A stretch of DNA of 64,000 nt from contig NC_015953.1 of assembly GCF_000177195.2 (NCBI RefSeq), positions 3,224,001 to 3,288,000 of the forward strand. Reading direction: 5' to 3'. The number at the start of each line of letters is the position of its first letter. Positions within the stretch are counted from its first letter, which is position 1. The notes beneath the pieces are model-generated. The model saw nothing but the letters and a program-made list of their open reading frames with translations, was not told the DNA's origin and ran no database searches. Below are positions 50,785 through 58,847 of the stretch, one piece after another. The position numbers were made by a program, and so were the translations under genes. Source of the DNA: Streptomyces sp. SirexAA-E (GTDB taxonomy: Bacteria; Actinomycetota; Actinomycetes; Streptomycetales; Streptomycetaceae).

Positions 50785-53233
50785 CCTCGCCCGTCCCACC
50801 ACCGGAGTCAGCCGCCGCCACACTCACACCGGCGACGAGCCGGCCCTCGCCAGCAGTTCCGCCTCCAGCCAGATCGAGGCCCGACCGGCCTCGGCGACCA
50901 CCGTGCCGCGCCCCTTCGGGGACCTGTCCGCCGCCACACCACAGCTCATCGGCCAGCTCGCGCACGATCTCTCCCCGGATGCCGCCGCGCCCACCACTGC
51001 TCAGCACCGGGCCTCCACCCGCCGCGTCCTGGCCTACTTGGGCGGGTTCGATGGCAGCACGTGGCAGCAGCGCTGGGATGCCAGCCCGCTGGGCCGCGGC
51101 GAGATCACGGCCGCTGACCTGGGCACCAACCGGGCCGGGCAGAAGTACAGCGTCGGCGTCAGGGCTTTGTTCTGCCTCCGCGTCGTCCAGCCGACGCTGT
51201 TGGTGATGAAGAAGCACAACTTCAACGGATTCCCCGACCAGTTCATCGCTACCCAGAACGACCCCCTGCTGAAGAGGTACGCCGCCCAGGTCGCTCACCA
51301 TGACTTCTCCTGGCCCCATAAACGCGAAGCGCTCTTCGACGTGTGCTGCCTGCTCACGGTCCAGGGCATCGGCTTCGTCGACCTCAGCCCGGCGGCCCTG
51401 CTCCACCACGCCCACGCCTCACGCACGGCGAAGGCTGTTCTACGGCCCGGCAAGAAGGACGCCAACGTGTTCGCCGGGCATGCTGCCTGGAACGTCCTGC
51501 ACGCCATGGGCCACTTCGCACCCAGCACACCCGCCACCCTGCGTCAGGCCCTGCACCGCGGCCAGCTCACCCTCGAGGAACTCGTCGACCGCCACACCAT
51601 CCGCAACCAGAGCGTCCGCCAGCTCCTGCTCGACTACTTCCACCGCCGCAAGTCCGACACCGACTACGCCTCCTTGGTCCACCTCGTCCGCAACGTCGCC
51701 CACCACTACCGGGCCCGCATCGAGGAGATCAACCCCGGGCAAGCCGATCTGAACATTCCGGCCGACCTCTACAGCGCCTGGCGCCAGCAGATCGGCGTCC
51801 GCCACGACGGCAAACCCCGTATCGGTGTCGACACCATCGTCATTGCCGTCCGCAGCTTCTACTACGACCTACACACCTGGGCCGCCGACGAACCCGAACG
51901 CTGGGCTCCCTGGGTCGCCTCATGCCCTGTCCCGCCAAGCGAACTACGCGGACTGGCCAAGCGCCGCCGCCGGATCAACGAGCGGTCCGCCGACCGCACC
52001 CGTCTGCGCCAACCACTCCTACCGATCCTCGTCCGGCACGTCGAGGAGCGCTACGACCACACCCGCACACTCCTGGAACACGCCTCAACAGCCGCCACCG
52101 ACACTCCCTTCACCCACGGAGGCCACACCTACCGCCGCGTCCTGACCGAGGAGGACCGCACACTCGCCCGCGGCGGCCACCGCACACCCGTCCGCGTCCG
52201 GAACGACACCGGGCAACTGGTCCACGTCGAAGCAGAAGAAGAGACAGCCTTCTGGGACTGGGCCACGGTCGAAACCCTGCGTCACTCAGGCGCCCGCATC
52301 GAGGAGATGTGCGAGGTCAGTCACCTCAGCATCCGCCACTACCAGCGCAACAACGGCGAGATGATCGCCCTGCTGGTCATCAGCCCGTCCAAGACCGACC
52401 GCGAGCGCGTCATCCCGATGTCCGCCGAACTGTTCCACGTCATCGCTTCCGTCATCCGACGCCACACCCGCGACGGCAGCCCGGTCCCGATCCTGCGGCG
52501 CTTCGACCCGCACGACAAGGTCTGGAGCCCGCCGATGCCGTTCCTGTTCCAGCGCAAGATCGGCTCCACCCGCAGCGTGATCAGTCCCGTGACCGTCCTC
52601 AACATGCTCGCACGACGCTGCACCGACCTCGCCGAAGACCATCCCGCTTTTCGCTCGGTCAAGTTCACCCCGCACGACTTCCGCCGCATCTTCACCACCG
52701 AGCTCGTCAACAGCGGACTGCCCATTCACATCGGCGCCACGCTGCTCGGCCACCTCAACATCCAGACCACCCGCGGCTACGTCGCCGTTTTCGACGAAGA
52801 CGTCATCCGCCATTACCTCGCCCACCTCAACGAACGCCGCCAGCTCCGCCCCGACCACGAATACCTCGATACCACCAGTGACGAGTGGGATGAATTCGAA
52901 GAGCATTTCGACAAGCGCAAGGTCGAACTCGGTGCCTGCGGACGCCCCTACGGCACCCCATGCCAGCACGAACACGCCTGCGTCCGCTGCCCGATGCTCC
53001 AGGTCAGCCCGAAAATGATCAGCCGACTCGACGAACTCGAAACGGACCTCATCAATCGCCGCACTCAGGCCGAAGCGGAAGGATGGCGCGGCGAGATCGA
53101 AGGCATCGACCTGACTCTCACCCTCCTGCAAACCAAGAGAGACGAGGCCAGAAGGCGCCTTCATCGCCCCATCGTCAACCTTGGCATTCCTCTCCCACGC
53201 ACCACCACAACACCGCAGGAGACCACACCATGA
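50777..53233 (+). CDS. TnpB-like large tyrosine recombinase
   Basis: 818 aa from GTG 50777 overlapping the tnpA-like stop. The large N-terminal half (CCLLTVQGIGFVDLSPAALL; ARIEEINPGQADLNIPADLY) is typical of the big partner recombinase. The catalytic domain has Arg in TLRHSGARIEEMCEVS, HDFRRIFTTELV and LGHLNIQTTRGYVAVF. The C-terminus carries CGRPYGTPCQHEHACVRCPM, a Cys/His cluster that probably binds zinc, as in TnpB of Tn554-like elements, followed by a coiled coil. Needed together with TnpA. Confidence 0.9.
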   Translation: MPDLARPTTGVSRRHTHTGDEPALASSSASSQIEARPASATTVPRPFGDLSAATPQLIGQLAHDLSPDAAAPTTAQHRASTRRVLAYLGGFDGSTWQQRWDASPLGRGEITAADLGTNRAGQKYSVGVRALFCLRVVQPTLLVMKKHNFNGFPDQFIATQNDPLLKRYAAQVAHHDFSWPHKREALFDVCCLLTVQGIGFVDLSPAALLHHAHASRTAKAVLRPGKKDANVFAGHAAWNVLHAMGHFAPSTPATLRQALHRGQLTLEELVDRHTIRNQSVRQLLLDYFHRRKSDTDYASLVHLVRNVAHHYRARIEEINPGQADLNIPADLYSAWRQQIGVRHDGKPRIGVDTIVIAVRSFYYDLHTWAADEPERWAPWVASCPVPPSELRGLAKRRRRINERSADRTRLRQPLLPILVRHVEERYDHTRTLLEHASTAATDTPFTHGGHTYRRVLTEEDRTLARGGHRTPVRVRNDTGQLVHVEAEEETAFWDWATVETLRHSGARIEEMCEVSHLSIRHYQRNNGEMIALLVISPSKTDRERVIPMSAELFHVIASVIRRHTRDGSPVPILRRFDPHDKVWSPPMPFLFQRKIGSTRSVISPVTVLNMLARRCTDLAEDHPAFRSVKFTPHDFRRIFTTELVNSGLPIHIGATLLGHLNIQTTRGYVAVFDEDVIRHYLAHLNERRQLRPDHEYLDTTSDEWDEFEEHFDKRKVELGACGRPYGTPCQHEHACVRCPMLQVSPKMISRLDELETDLINRRTQAEAEGWRGEIEGIDLTLTLLQTKRDEARRRLHRPIVNLGIPLPRTTTTPQETTP

Positions 53234-53262
53234 CCCCCTCCGCAATCCAGCAGTTCTGCCGT
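53230..53262 (+). pseudogene. tnpC-position stub
   Basis: ATG at 53230 overlaps the tnpB stop (ATGA) and opens MTPSAIQQFCR, then TGA: ten to eleven codons only. In three-gene elements a ~125-aa TnpC starts by the same overlap. The start signal survives but the body is gone, replaced by the 3' side of the ApeA gene. Confidence 0.5.
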
Positions 53263-53305
53263 TGACAGACCCCTGCGTAGCGGGAGGCATGCGCTCACGA
53301 AGTAC

Positions 53306-54670
53306 CTATCCAATCTGTTCCACGGCAAAGGTGAAGGGCGCTTTGCCGAGGGCTCGCTCGTAAACATCAGGTACGCCGAGCTCGGCCAGAAGCCGAGCTC
53401 GCACGACCCACAGCAAAACCTCGCCATGCCAGTGGAGAGCGACTGGAGCTAGGGGGCTATTTCCGCCACCGTGAGAAAGTGCCGATCGCGCCGAAGCAAC
53501 CGATTTGGCGAACTGAGGGGCCTGCTCCAAGATGGCTTCGCCCATCTTGCCAGTTGAGTCGACTACCTCCTTGACCCGCTGCTTCAGCGGCTTATCGTTG
53601 CGCCCCAGGAGCACCGACTTGGCCCAGGCAAGAGTCTCCTCTTCGAGGCCAGCTTGGCCAAACGTCTCGATTACCGCGGCCACTCGCCGCTTGTGCTGCT
53701 CTTTGGTCACATCCGCGCTGTCATACAAATCCTTTTCCTGGTGAAGCGCTTCCAGGGCTTGGAAGATGGAGACGAACCTATGCTCTGAGTATGTGAAAGG
53801 GGCGAAAAATGGGTTCAGCAGTGGAAGCAGTACGGCTTTAAACCGTCGACGAAAATGGAACCATGAGGTTACGAGTTCGGCGAGGTCGATTGAGTTGTCG
53901 CTGCCTAGAAGCAACGTTGGAGAAGCGTAGCGGCGGATCGAGCCGGTTGTTTTCTTCGGCCGGAGGGTGTCAAAGTAGGCTTCACACAGTGGGTTATTTT
54001 CGCCCTCGGCCGGGCGCAAGTAAAAGGAATTCATCGCGAGCGGTCGCCCCAACGCCAAAATCATGAGGTCATGCAGTGGCCGCACTTGCTCGGCCAACAT
54101 GCTCTGCCAGTCCATCGGCGTCTCCGTGCTGACAGTGAACATGCAGTACTGATCGAGATGCACACTGTCCTCGCTGACTCTCCCGTGCGCCCCCAAAATG
54201 ACCTTCACAGTAGAGTCGCCAGTTTCTGTCTGCATCAACTCTGCAGTCTGCGTAGACAAGGAGGTATCTCTTCCTTGCCGCTTCGTAAGTGGTGGTGAGT
54301 CCATCCAGTCGGCCAGGTGATCGATTTCGAATCGAGCCTCGGAGAACTCGGCCCGCGAGACGTGGCCGCCAATCAGGGCCAGTTCTGGCCGATAGGTTTC
54401 CTCTTCGGCTGGAAGGTCTGGCAGGTAACCACCACGTGCGTTGATCAGACTGATGTCGCGCCGGTCCCGCAAAGTTCCGAAGACCAAAGGGTCAGTTACC
54501 CGGACGAGCTCCAGCGGTGTCAGTCCACCGGGCTCCAGCGCTTTGACGGCGTGAAGTGATCCGTAGGTGGTGAGTTTTAGCCCATCCGGATCAAAGATCA
54601 GCTTGCCAGCGACGGCTTCTGCCTGCCGTCCGGGCAGCCACCACGTGCCTTCGGCATCGAAAAAGTCCAT
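53306..54670 (-). CDS. apeA: ApeA-type HEPN anti-phage defence protein
   Basis: 454 aa. The N-terminus MDFFDAEGTWWLPGRQAEAV followed by AGKLIFDPDGLKLTTYGSLH matches the ApeA N-terminal domain. A middle region (FVSIFQALEALHQEKDLYDS) leads to a C-terminal HEPN domain whose RNase-type Rx4-6H motif is visible as RSALSH (Arg395, His400). ApeA proteins are single-gene abortive-infection defences thought to cleave RNA on phage infection. The gene is the only passenger of the Tn554-like element, oriented against the recombinases, and its DNA is less GC-rich than its neighbours. Own promoter expected in 54671-54740. Confidence 0.8.
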   Translation of the reverse strand: MDFFDAEGTWWLPGRQAEAVAGKLIFDPDGLKLTTYGSLHAVKALEPGGLTPLELVRVTDPLVFGTLRDRRDISLINARGGYLPDLPAEEETYRPELALIGGHVSRAEFSEARFEIDHLADWMDSPPLTKRQGRDTSLSTQTAELMQTETGDSTVKVILGAHGRVSEDSVHLDQYCMFTVSTETPMDWQSMLAEQVRPLHDLMILALGRPLAMNSFYLRPAEGENNPLCEAYFDTLRPKKTTGSIRRYASPTLLLGSDNSIDLAELVTSWFHFRRRFKAVLLPLLNPFFAPFTYSEHRFVSIFQALEALHQEKDLYDSADVTKEQHKRRVAAVIETFGQAGLEEETLAWAKSVLLGRNDKPLKQRVKEVVDSTGKMGEAILEQAPQFAKSVASARSALSHGGGNSPLAPVALHWHGEVLLWVVRARLLAELGVPDVYERALGKAPFTFAVEQIG

Positions 54671-54862
54671 GCCCCATGTTCCACCCGAGGAGGAGCCTTA
54701 GCCAGGCTCTGGTAGCGCTCCTGGCAACGGCTACTTGCCCATGTGGAACCGTCCACATGCCGTAAGGGCCGATGGACGGCGGCCCCGAGCCGCCGCACCG
54801 CGCGAGTGAGCGCGTACGCAAGCGGCGAGCGAGGCACTCGTTCAGGTGAAGTGCAGATAAGC

Positions 54863-55228
54863 ACCGACTGCTGGCGGGCCGACGCCAACGAGCGCACCGA
54901 GCAGGACAAGGCCGACTGGCTCAAGGCCAGGCAGGAGGAGTCCGACGCCTGGGCGGTGAAGTTCCGGATGCCGCCCCTGGAGGGGACCGAGCGGTCCGTC
55001 CCCTGGGGTGTGCGCTGCCGTCACCAGATCATGGACGCCGCCCACACCGCTCTGGTCGTCGAAGGCGGCACCAGCGTGGCTGAGTGGGAGGAGATTGAGG
55101 ACAGCGCCCGTACCGTCACCCGTGCCGGGTGGTGGATCGACCAGCGCTTCTCCCAGCCGGAAGACCTCGCCGAGCTGCTCCAGGCCGCCACCGGGGCCGA
55201 CCGGCCGACCGAGAACCCCCACTTCTGA
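54863..55228 (+). pseudogene. 3' part of the split CxxC gene
   Basis: Continues the 49393 gene in frame: TDCWRADANERTEQDKADWL, AVKFRMPPLEGTERSVPWGV, RHQIMDAAHTALVVEGGTSV, WWIDQRFSQPEDLAELLQAA, ending PTENPHF. The upstream in-frame sequence (54743-54862) belongs to the transposon end. The restored KC-TDCW would be a CxxC motif. The remnant has no ribosome-binding site and is presumably silent. Confidence 0.75.
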
Positions 55229-55321
55229 CCGTCTGGTGCCCCGCCTGAGTCCGCGCTGCCTCTTGGCGGGGCCCCAGTGCGCACCGAGACCATCGGGGTC
55301 ACAGGGGCAATAATTGCCCGG

Positions 55322-55858
55322 CTACGGGACGAGAGGTGGAGCTGCGGAAGCCGCCGCCTCCCGGGCAATACGTTCGGTGGCCTTCATGTCTGCCGCGTCA
55401 CTGCGGCGCAGCACCACGATCTTGAGAACTGCCAGGAGGCTTGGCCCACAGAGCCCAGCAGCCAACCAGGGTTGAGCCGGCGCGACGGCTACCCCAGCTC
55501 CCAGCAGGCACAGCGCGAGCACGGCGCCCGTGATCAGCCCGCTCATGCGGAACACGTGGTTGCGGCGTTTCTCCGCATCCCGCGCCGCCCGCTCGCCTTC
55601 TGCTTTCGCCAAGGCTGCGGCCCGCTCACGCTCAGCTTCGGCGCGGGCGTCCTCCTGCTCGGCGCGTAGCCGTTGGTTCTCCAACTGCCGCAGTCGAAGC
55701 TGGTGTTCCCGCTTCAACTGCGGCTCCATGGCCTTCAGCGCGACATCGAGTTTCTCCGCACCCAGGACTTCGCCCCATTTCGCCGCAATTCCAAGCCCTG
55801 CGGTGATGATCGGGTCCTCCTGCGGCACCGGCAGACTCTCGGTCGGTCCCGTCGTCAT
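55322..55858 (-). CDS. Coiled-coil membrane protein coupled to kinase
   Basis: 178 aa. Residues ~45-95 are a strong Glu/Arg/Ala coiled coil (RLRAEQEDARAEAERERAAA). Two membrane helices follow (MSGLITGAVLALCLLGAGVAV; WLAAGLCGPSLLAVLKIVVL) and a short basic/Ala tail. No family recognised. It starts 4 bp inside the kinase stop (ATGA), so it is made with the kinase and may be its membrane anchor or substrate. Confidence 0.7.
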   Translation of the reverse strand: MTTGPTESLPVPQEDPIITAGLGIAAKWGEVLGAEKLDVALKAMEPQLKREHQLRLRQLENQRLRAEQEDARAEAERERAAALAKAEGERAARDAEKRRNHVFRMSGLITGAVLALCLLGAGVAVAPAQPWLAAGLCGPSLLAVLKIVVLRRSDAADMKATERIAREAAASAAPPLVP

Positions 55859-57045
55859 CCCTGCGCCCCTCCGCCATCGGACCCCATTGAGGTGATCTCC
55901 ATCTCGGCCAACTCCGGTGGTGGGCCTAGTCGCAGAAACAGACGCGCGAGCGCCTCGTCAAGCGACGCGGCAGCCGAGGCCGCGTCCTCCTCATAGGGCT
56001 CGGGATCCAAGGGGGAGGGGGCTGGCTCGACGCTCCCAAACTCGAGCCCGATGCTCAGCGATGGATCCATTTCCCTCACCGACGCCATGTCGATGATCCC
56101 GCTGTGCAGATCTCGATAGACATCCGAGGCGATCCGGTCCACCACGCTCTGGGGCGTGTAATGCCTTCCGTTCCTCGCCGAATCCTCATCGTGCTCGCCC
56201 GAGTTGCTGGCAGCCTCCGGTGTGAACCTGCGGAGCAAGTTGAGAACGTCTTCCACGCTCCTCGGCCGATCCTTCGGATCTGTGGCCATGAGACGCAGCA
56301 CTAGCTGATCCAGCTCGGCCGGTACGGACGGCCGGAACCTGCTGGGAGGGGCTGGCAGGTCATGCACCGTGCTCCACTGGAGCCGTCCGCGTTTCAGTCC
56401 GCGATCGAACGGCGTGCTTCCCGTGAGCATTTCGTACATCACGCAGCCGAGCGCGTACACATCGACGCCACGGTCCAGCGCCCCGGAGGTGGACTGCTCG
56501 GGAGCTAGGTATACCGGTATGCCTGCATCGAGATCCTCAACGAATCTTGTGTCGTTGAGCAGCGAGACGCCGAAGTCCAGCACCTTCACGTGGCCGGAGT
56601 CCTCGATCATGATGTTCGCAGGGTGGAGATCACGGTGGACAATGTTCTCGCTGTGCGCGGCACGTAGCGCGAGGAGGATCTGCACAGTGAACGACAGCAC
56701 CTTCGGCAGGGGCGGCAGCACGTCCTTGGTCTCCTCGGCCAGAGTGCGCCCATGTACCAGCTCCGACACGATGTACTCGACGGGCCCGTCGCTCGTCGTG
56801 TCGCTCCTGTAGTCATACAACGGAGCGATGTGGGGCTCACCCACGGCCGCCAAGCGCTCGACCTCGTTCTTGAAGCGGGCAGCCAGATCGGTTCGCGCCC
56901 CCGTCCCTTCGCGGCGGCGCAGCAGCTTGATAGCCACCTCTCGCCCGTGACTCAGATCGCGCCCCGCCCAAACTTCTCTGGCGCGGCTGTCGCCCAGTCG
57001 CTCGACCAACTCGTAACGACCGTTCAGTACTTCACCGCTCTCCAC
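55855..57045 (-). CDS. Hanks-type serine/threonine protein kinase
   Basis: 396 aa. Kinase domain at about 10-265: a degenerate glycine loop (ERLGDSRAREVWAGRD), Lys in REVAIKLLRRR, catalytic loop NIVHRDLHPANIMIED, DFG in KVLDFGVSLLND, APE in PVYLAPEQSTSG. No transmembrane segment or PASTA repeats; the C-terminal 130 residues are acidic with HYTPQSVVDRIASDVYRDL. The cytosolic kinase is coupled with the downstream coiled-coil membrane protein. The upstream gene (57130) is 84 bp away in the same direction. A regulatory or abortive-infection role are both possible; neither is shown. Confidence 0.9.
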   Translation of the reverse strand: MESGEVLNGRYELVERLGDSRAREVWAGRDLSHGREVAIKLLRRREGTGARTDLAARFKNEVERLAAVGEPHIAPLYDYRSDTTSDGPVEYIVSELVHGRTLAEETKDVLPPLPKVLSFTVQILLALRAAHSENIVHRDLHPANIMIEDSGHVKVLDFGVSLLNDTRFVEDLDAGIPVYLAPEQSTSGALDRGVDVYALGCVMYEMLTGSTPFDRGLKRGRLQWSTVHDLPAPPSRFRPSVPAELDQLVLRLMATDPKDRPRSVEDVLNLLRRFTPEAASNSGEHDEDSARNGRHYTPQSVVDRIASDVYRDLHSGIIDMASVREMDPSLSIGLEFGSVEPAPSPLDPEPYEEDAASAAASLDEALARLFLRLGPPPELAEMEITSMGSDGGGAQG

Positions 57046-57129
57046 TACTCACCCCCCTCGACCCCACAGAGCGTAACGTCCTTCGGCCGACGAGGCAGGG
57101 AAGTTGTCGCCTTCGACCATAGGCCGGAG

Positions 57130-57837
57130 CTAAGGATCGGGTACCAGCTCTAGCGAGTTCGTGGAGAATTCGAAGCACAGATTGCCCCATACGGTTTCGG
57201 GCCGTGGCCCGGTGTCGCCGTGGTGGTATTCGAGCACGGCACTCGTCAGGTACTCGCGAGTCCGATGCCAGTCCAGCAGTTCTGCCTTGACGGCGGTTTC
57301 CGCCCACTCCGGGAGGTCCGAGGCAGTCTGTACCGAACGGATCAGTTCATCCAGGGCCTCGTGCCATTCGGCGAGCTGGGCGCAGTGGTGCCGCACCAGT
57401 CGGTCGACGCCCTCGGGTCCGTCCTTGGCCGCTGCCGCGCGCAGGTCCTTGCCTTGGAGGCAGGCTTCGCGTGCTTCGGACCTGCGGTCCACGTACCGGG
57501 CGTACTGCAGCCGACACTCCGGCGGGATCCGCTTGCCGTCGCGAGATCCCCATCCGGCATGGAAGTAGTCCACATGCCAGTTCGGCGTATCCGCCTGCGG
57601 CACCAGCCGGATCTCGGCATCCCCGTCGGACACCGTGTGGACGGTGTTGCCCACCTGGCACCACGAGGCGCCGTCGGCGAAGCACTCCCGCAGTGTTTCC
57701 CCCAGCTCGTCCAAGTCACCCCCGAACCCGCGCACCACCGAAGGCGACGCGCTGGCGATGGGGAGTTCGGCGAACGAGACGTTCAAGGCCGTGATGTCGA
57801 GTCGGCCATTCGGCAGTCGGACCGTTACCTGCGTCAT
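57130..57837 (-). CDS. Hypothetical protein upstream of kinase
   Basis: 235 aa from ATG 57837. A beta-type N-terminal domain (MTQVTVRLPNGRLDITALNV) and WHVDYFHAGWGSRDGKRIPP in the middle lead to a helical C-terminus (LAEWHEALDELIRSVQTASD). Cysteines are scattered (CFADGASWC). No family recognised. Apparently the first gene of a three-gene set with the kinase and coiled-coil protein. Confidence 0.6.
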   Translation of the reverse strand: MTQVTVRLPNGRLDITALNVSFAELPIASASPSVVRGFGGDLDELGETLRECFADGASWCQVGNTVHTVSDGDAEIRLVPQADTPNWHVDYFHAGWGSRDGKRIPPECRLQYARYVDRRSEAREACLQGKDLRAAAAKDGPEGVDRLVRHHCAQLAEWHEALDELIRSVQTASDLPEWAETAVKAELLDWHRTREYLTSAVLEYHHGDTGPRPETVWGNLCFEFSTNSLELVPDP

Positions 57838-58112
57838 GGCCTGACTCTCGCGCACCCCACGACCGACGGGGTCATCGACACCCCGGACGTCACCCCCCTG
57901 CGCCGGAGCGCCGCCGCAGGCTCTCCTGCGCTCCCAGCTTCCGGCGATGAGCGCTGGTCGAGCATCAGTCCCGAGCCAGTAGCCGATCAAGGCGCTTCGC
58001 ATGGCCGTGATGCTAAGGGCGGCGTCTACCAGCGATCTCCGGCCGGGCCAAATCGCGGTTTCTGCGGATCCTCTCCCGTGTCGATCCGACTCCCCGCGTC
58101 CAGGAGGCCCGT
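57838..58112. other. Divergent intergenic region
   Basis: 275 bp between the divergent 57837 and 58113 genes with no supported coding. CAGGAGGCCCGT at 58101-58112 is the ribosome-binding site for the 58113 GTG. Confidence 0.5.
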
Positions 58113-58847
58113 GTGCCTGCCCCTTCGATCATCATCACGTCCGAGTTCAGCGGCAGCGTCGTGGCCAAGGGCGCCACCGACGATCTCTCCGCCCAGCTCC
58201 TGAAGCACGCCGGCTTCCAGCAGATCGACGACTGGCACGGCCGGCGCCACCGTCTTCCGACCACCATGCCGGTCGCCGACAAGGTCGCCATCGCCAGCCA
58301 CGCGGTCGAGATGCTCCGCGCCGCCCGCTACCAGGTCACCCTCCCGCCCTCCCTGGACCCGGCCCGAATGAGTCCTCCGGTGCCTGTCCTCGGGCCGTAT
58401 GCCGCCGGGGCGGAGCTGCTTCAGATCACCGATCGGATCCGGGCGGCCGAGAACGGGGCCGATCTCCAGCGGGCCCTCGACCACCTCCTCCACCCCGAGC
58501 ACGGGGCCCTGGAGCGTGTCCGCGAAGCGCTGGAGGTGGCGGGCGAGCACATCAACGACCTCGACGAGGAGGCGTACGCACTCGCCGACCGGTTCGGCTT
58601 GGCTGCGGAGTTCGTCAGCGTGGCGCAGTCAGAACTCGTCGACTCCGATGCCGAGCTGCGCCGTGTCGGCCATGCCTCCCCGGCCGGGTCGCGGGCCCGT
58701 TCCTCGGTGCTGCCCGATCACCGGGGTGCCGCTCTGGCCACGTCGCCGGCCGTGGCCAAGGCCAATCTGTCCCCGTCCTCCAGTGGCGAGACGACGACCG
58801 CCGGCACGGCCGCGCGCCCCTCGTACACTCCCGGTCCGCGACGGTGA
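58113..58847 (+). CDS. Element-B protein: alpha/beta repeat domain plus helical domain
   Basis: 244 aa from GTG 58113. The alpha/beta domain lies near residues 25-90 (QLLKHAGFQQIDDWHGRRHR; ASHAVEMLRAARYQVTLPPS). The helical domain is near 95-185 (GADLQRALDHLLHPEHGALE; AYALADRFGLAAEFVSVAQS). Same order as in the 47374 protein. The tail is Ser/Ala-rich. The stop overlaps the MFS start (GTGA), tying this family to the transporter. Confidence 0.7.
   Translation: MPAPSIIITSEFSGSVVAKGATDDLSAQLLKHAGFQQIDDWHGRRHRLPTTMPVADKVAIASHAVEMLRAARYQVTLPPSLDPARMSPPVPVLGPYAAGAELLQITDRIRAAENGADLQRALDHLLHPEHGALERVREALEVAGEHINDLDEEAYALADRFGLAAEFVSVAQSELVDSDAELRRVGHASPAGSRARSSVLPDHRGAALATSPAVAKANLSPSSSGETTTAGTAARPSYTPGPRR

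Larger units (their letters stand above)
49516..54862. mobile_element. Tn554-like element: two tyrosine recombinases plus ApeA defence gene
   Basis: 5.35 kb inserted into the small CxxC gene. Upstream of the left junction is GAAGTGC (49509-49515); the same heptamer occurs at 54848-54854 inside the right end, and the gene resumes at 54863. No longer target duplication exists, as expected for recombinase-driven Tn554-type insertion. Content: a 400-aa and an 818-aa tyrosine recombinase (tnpA/tnpB order), a ten-codon stub where tnpC should be, and an oppositely oriented ApeA-type gene as passenger. CTGCAC occurs near both termini in inverted orientation. Confidence 0.85.

Noticed and set aside
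58001..58843. N-terminal extension of the MFS gene
   Set aside because: It overlaps the 58113 gene in another frame and is Arg/Pro-rich; the GTG at 58844 coupled to the previous stop is the credible start.
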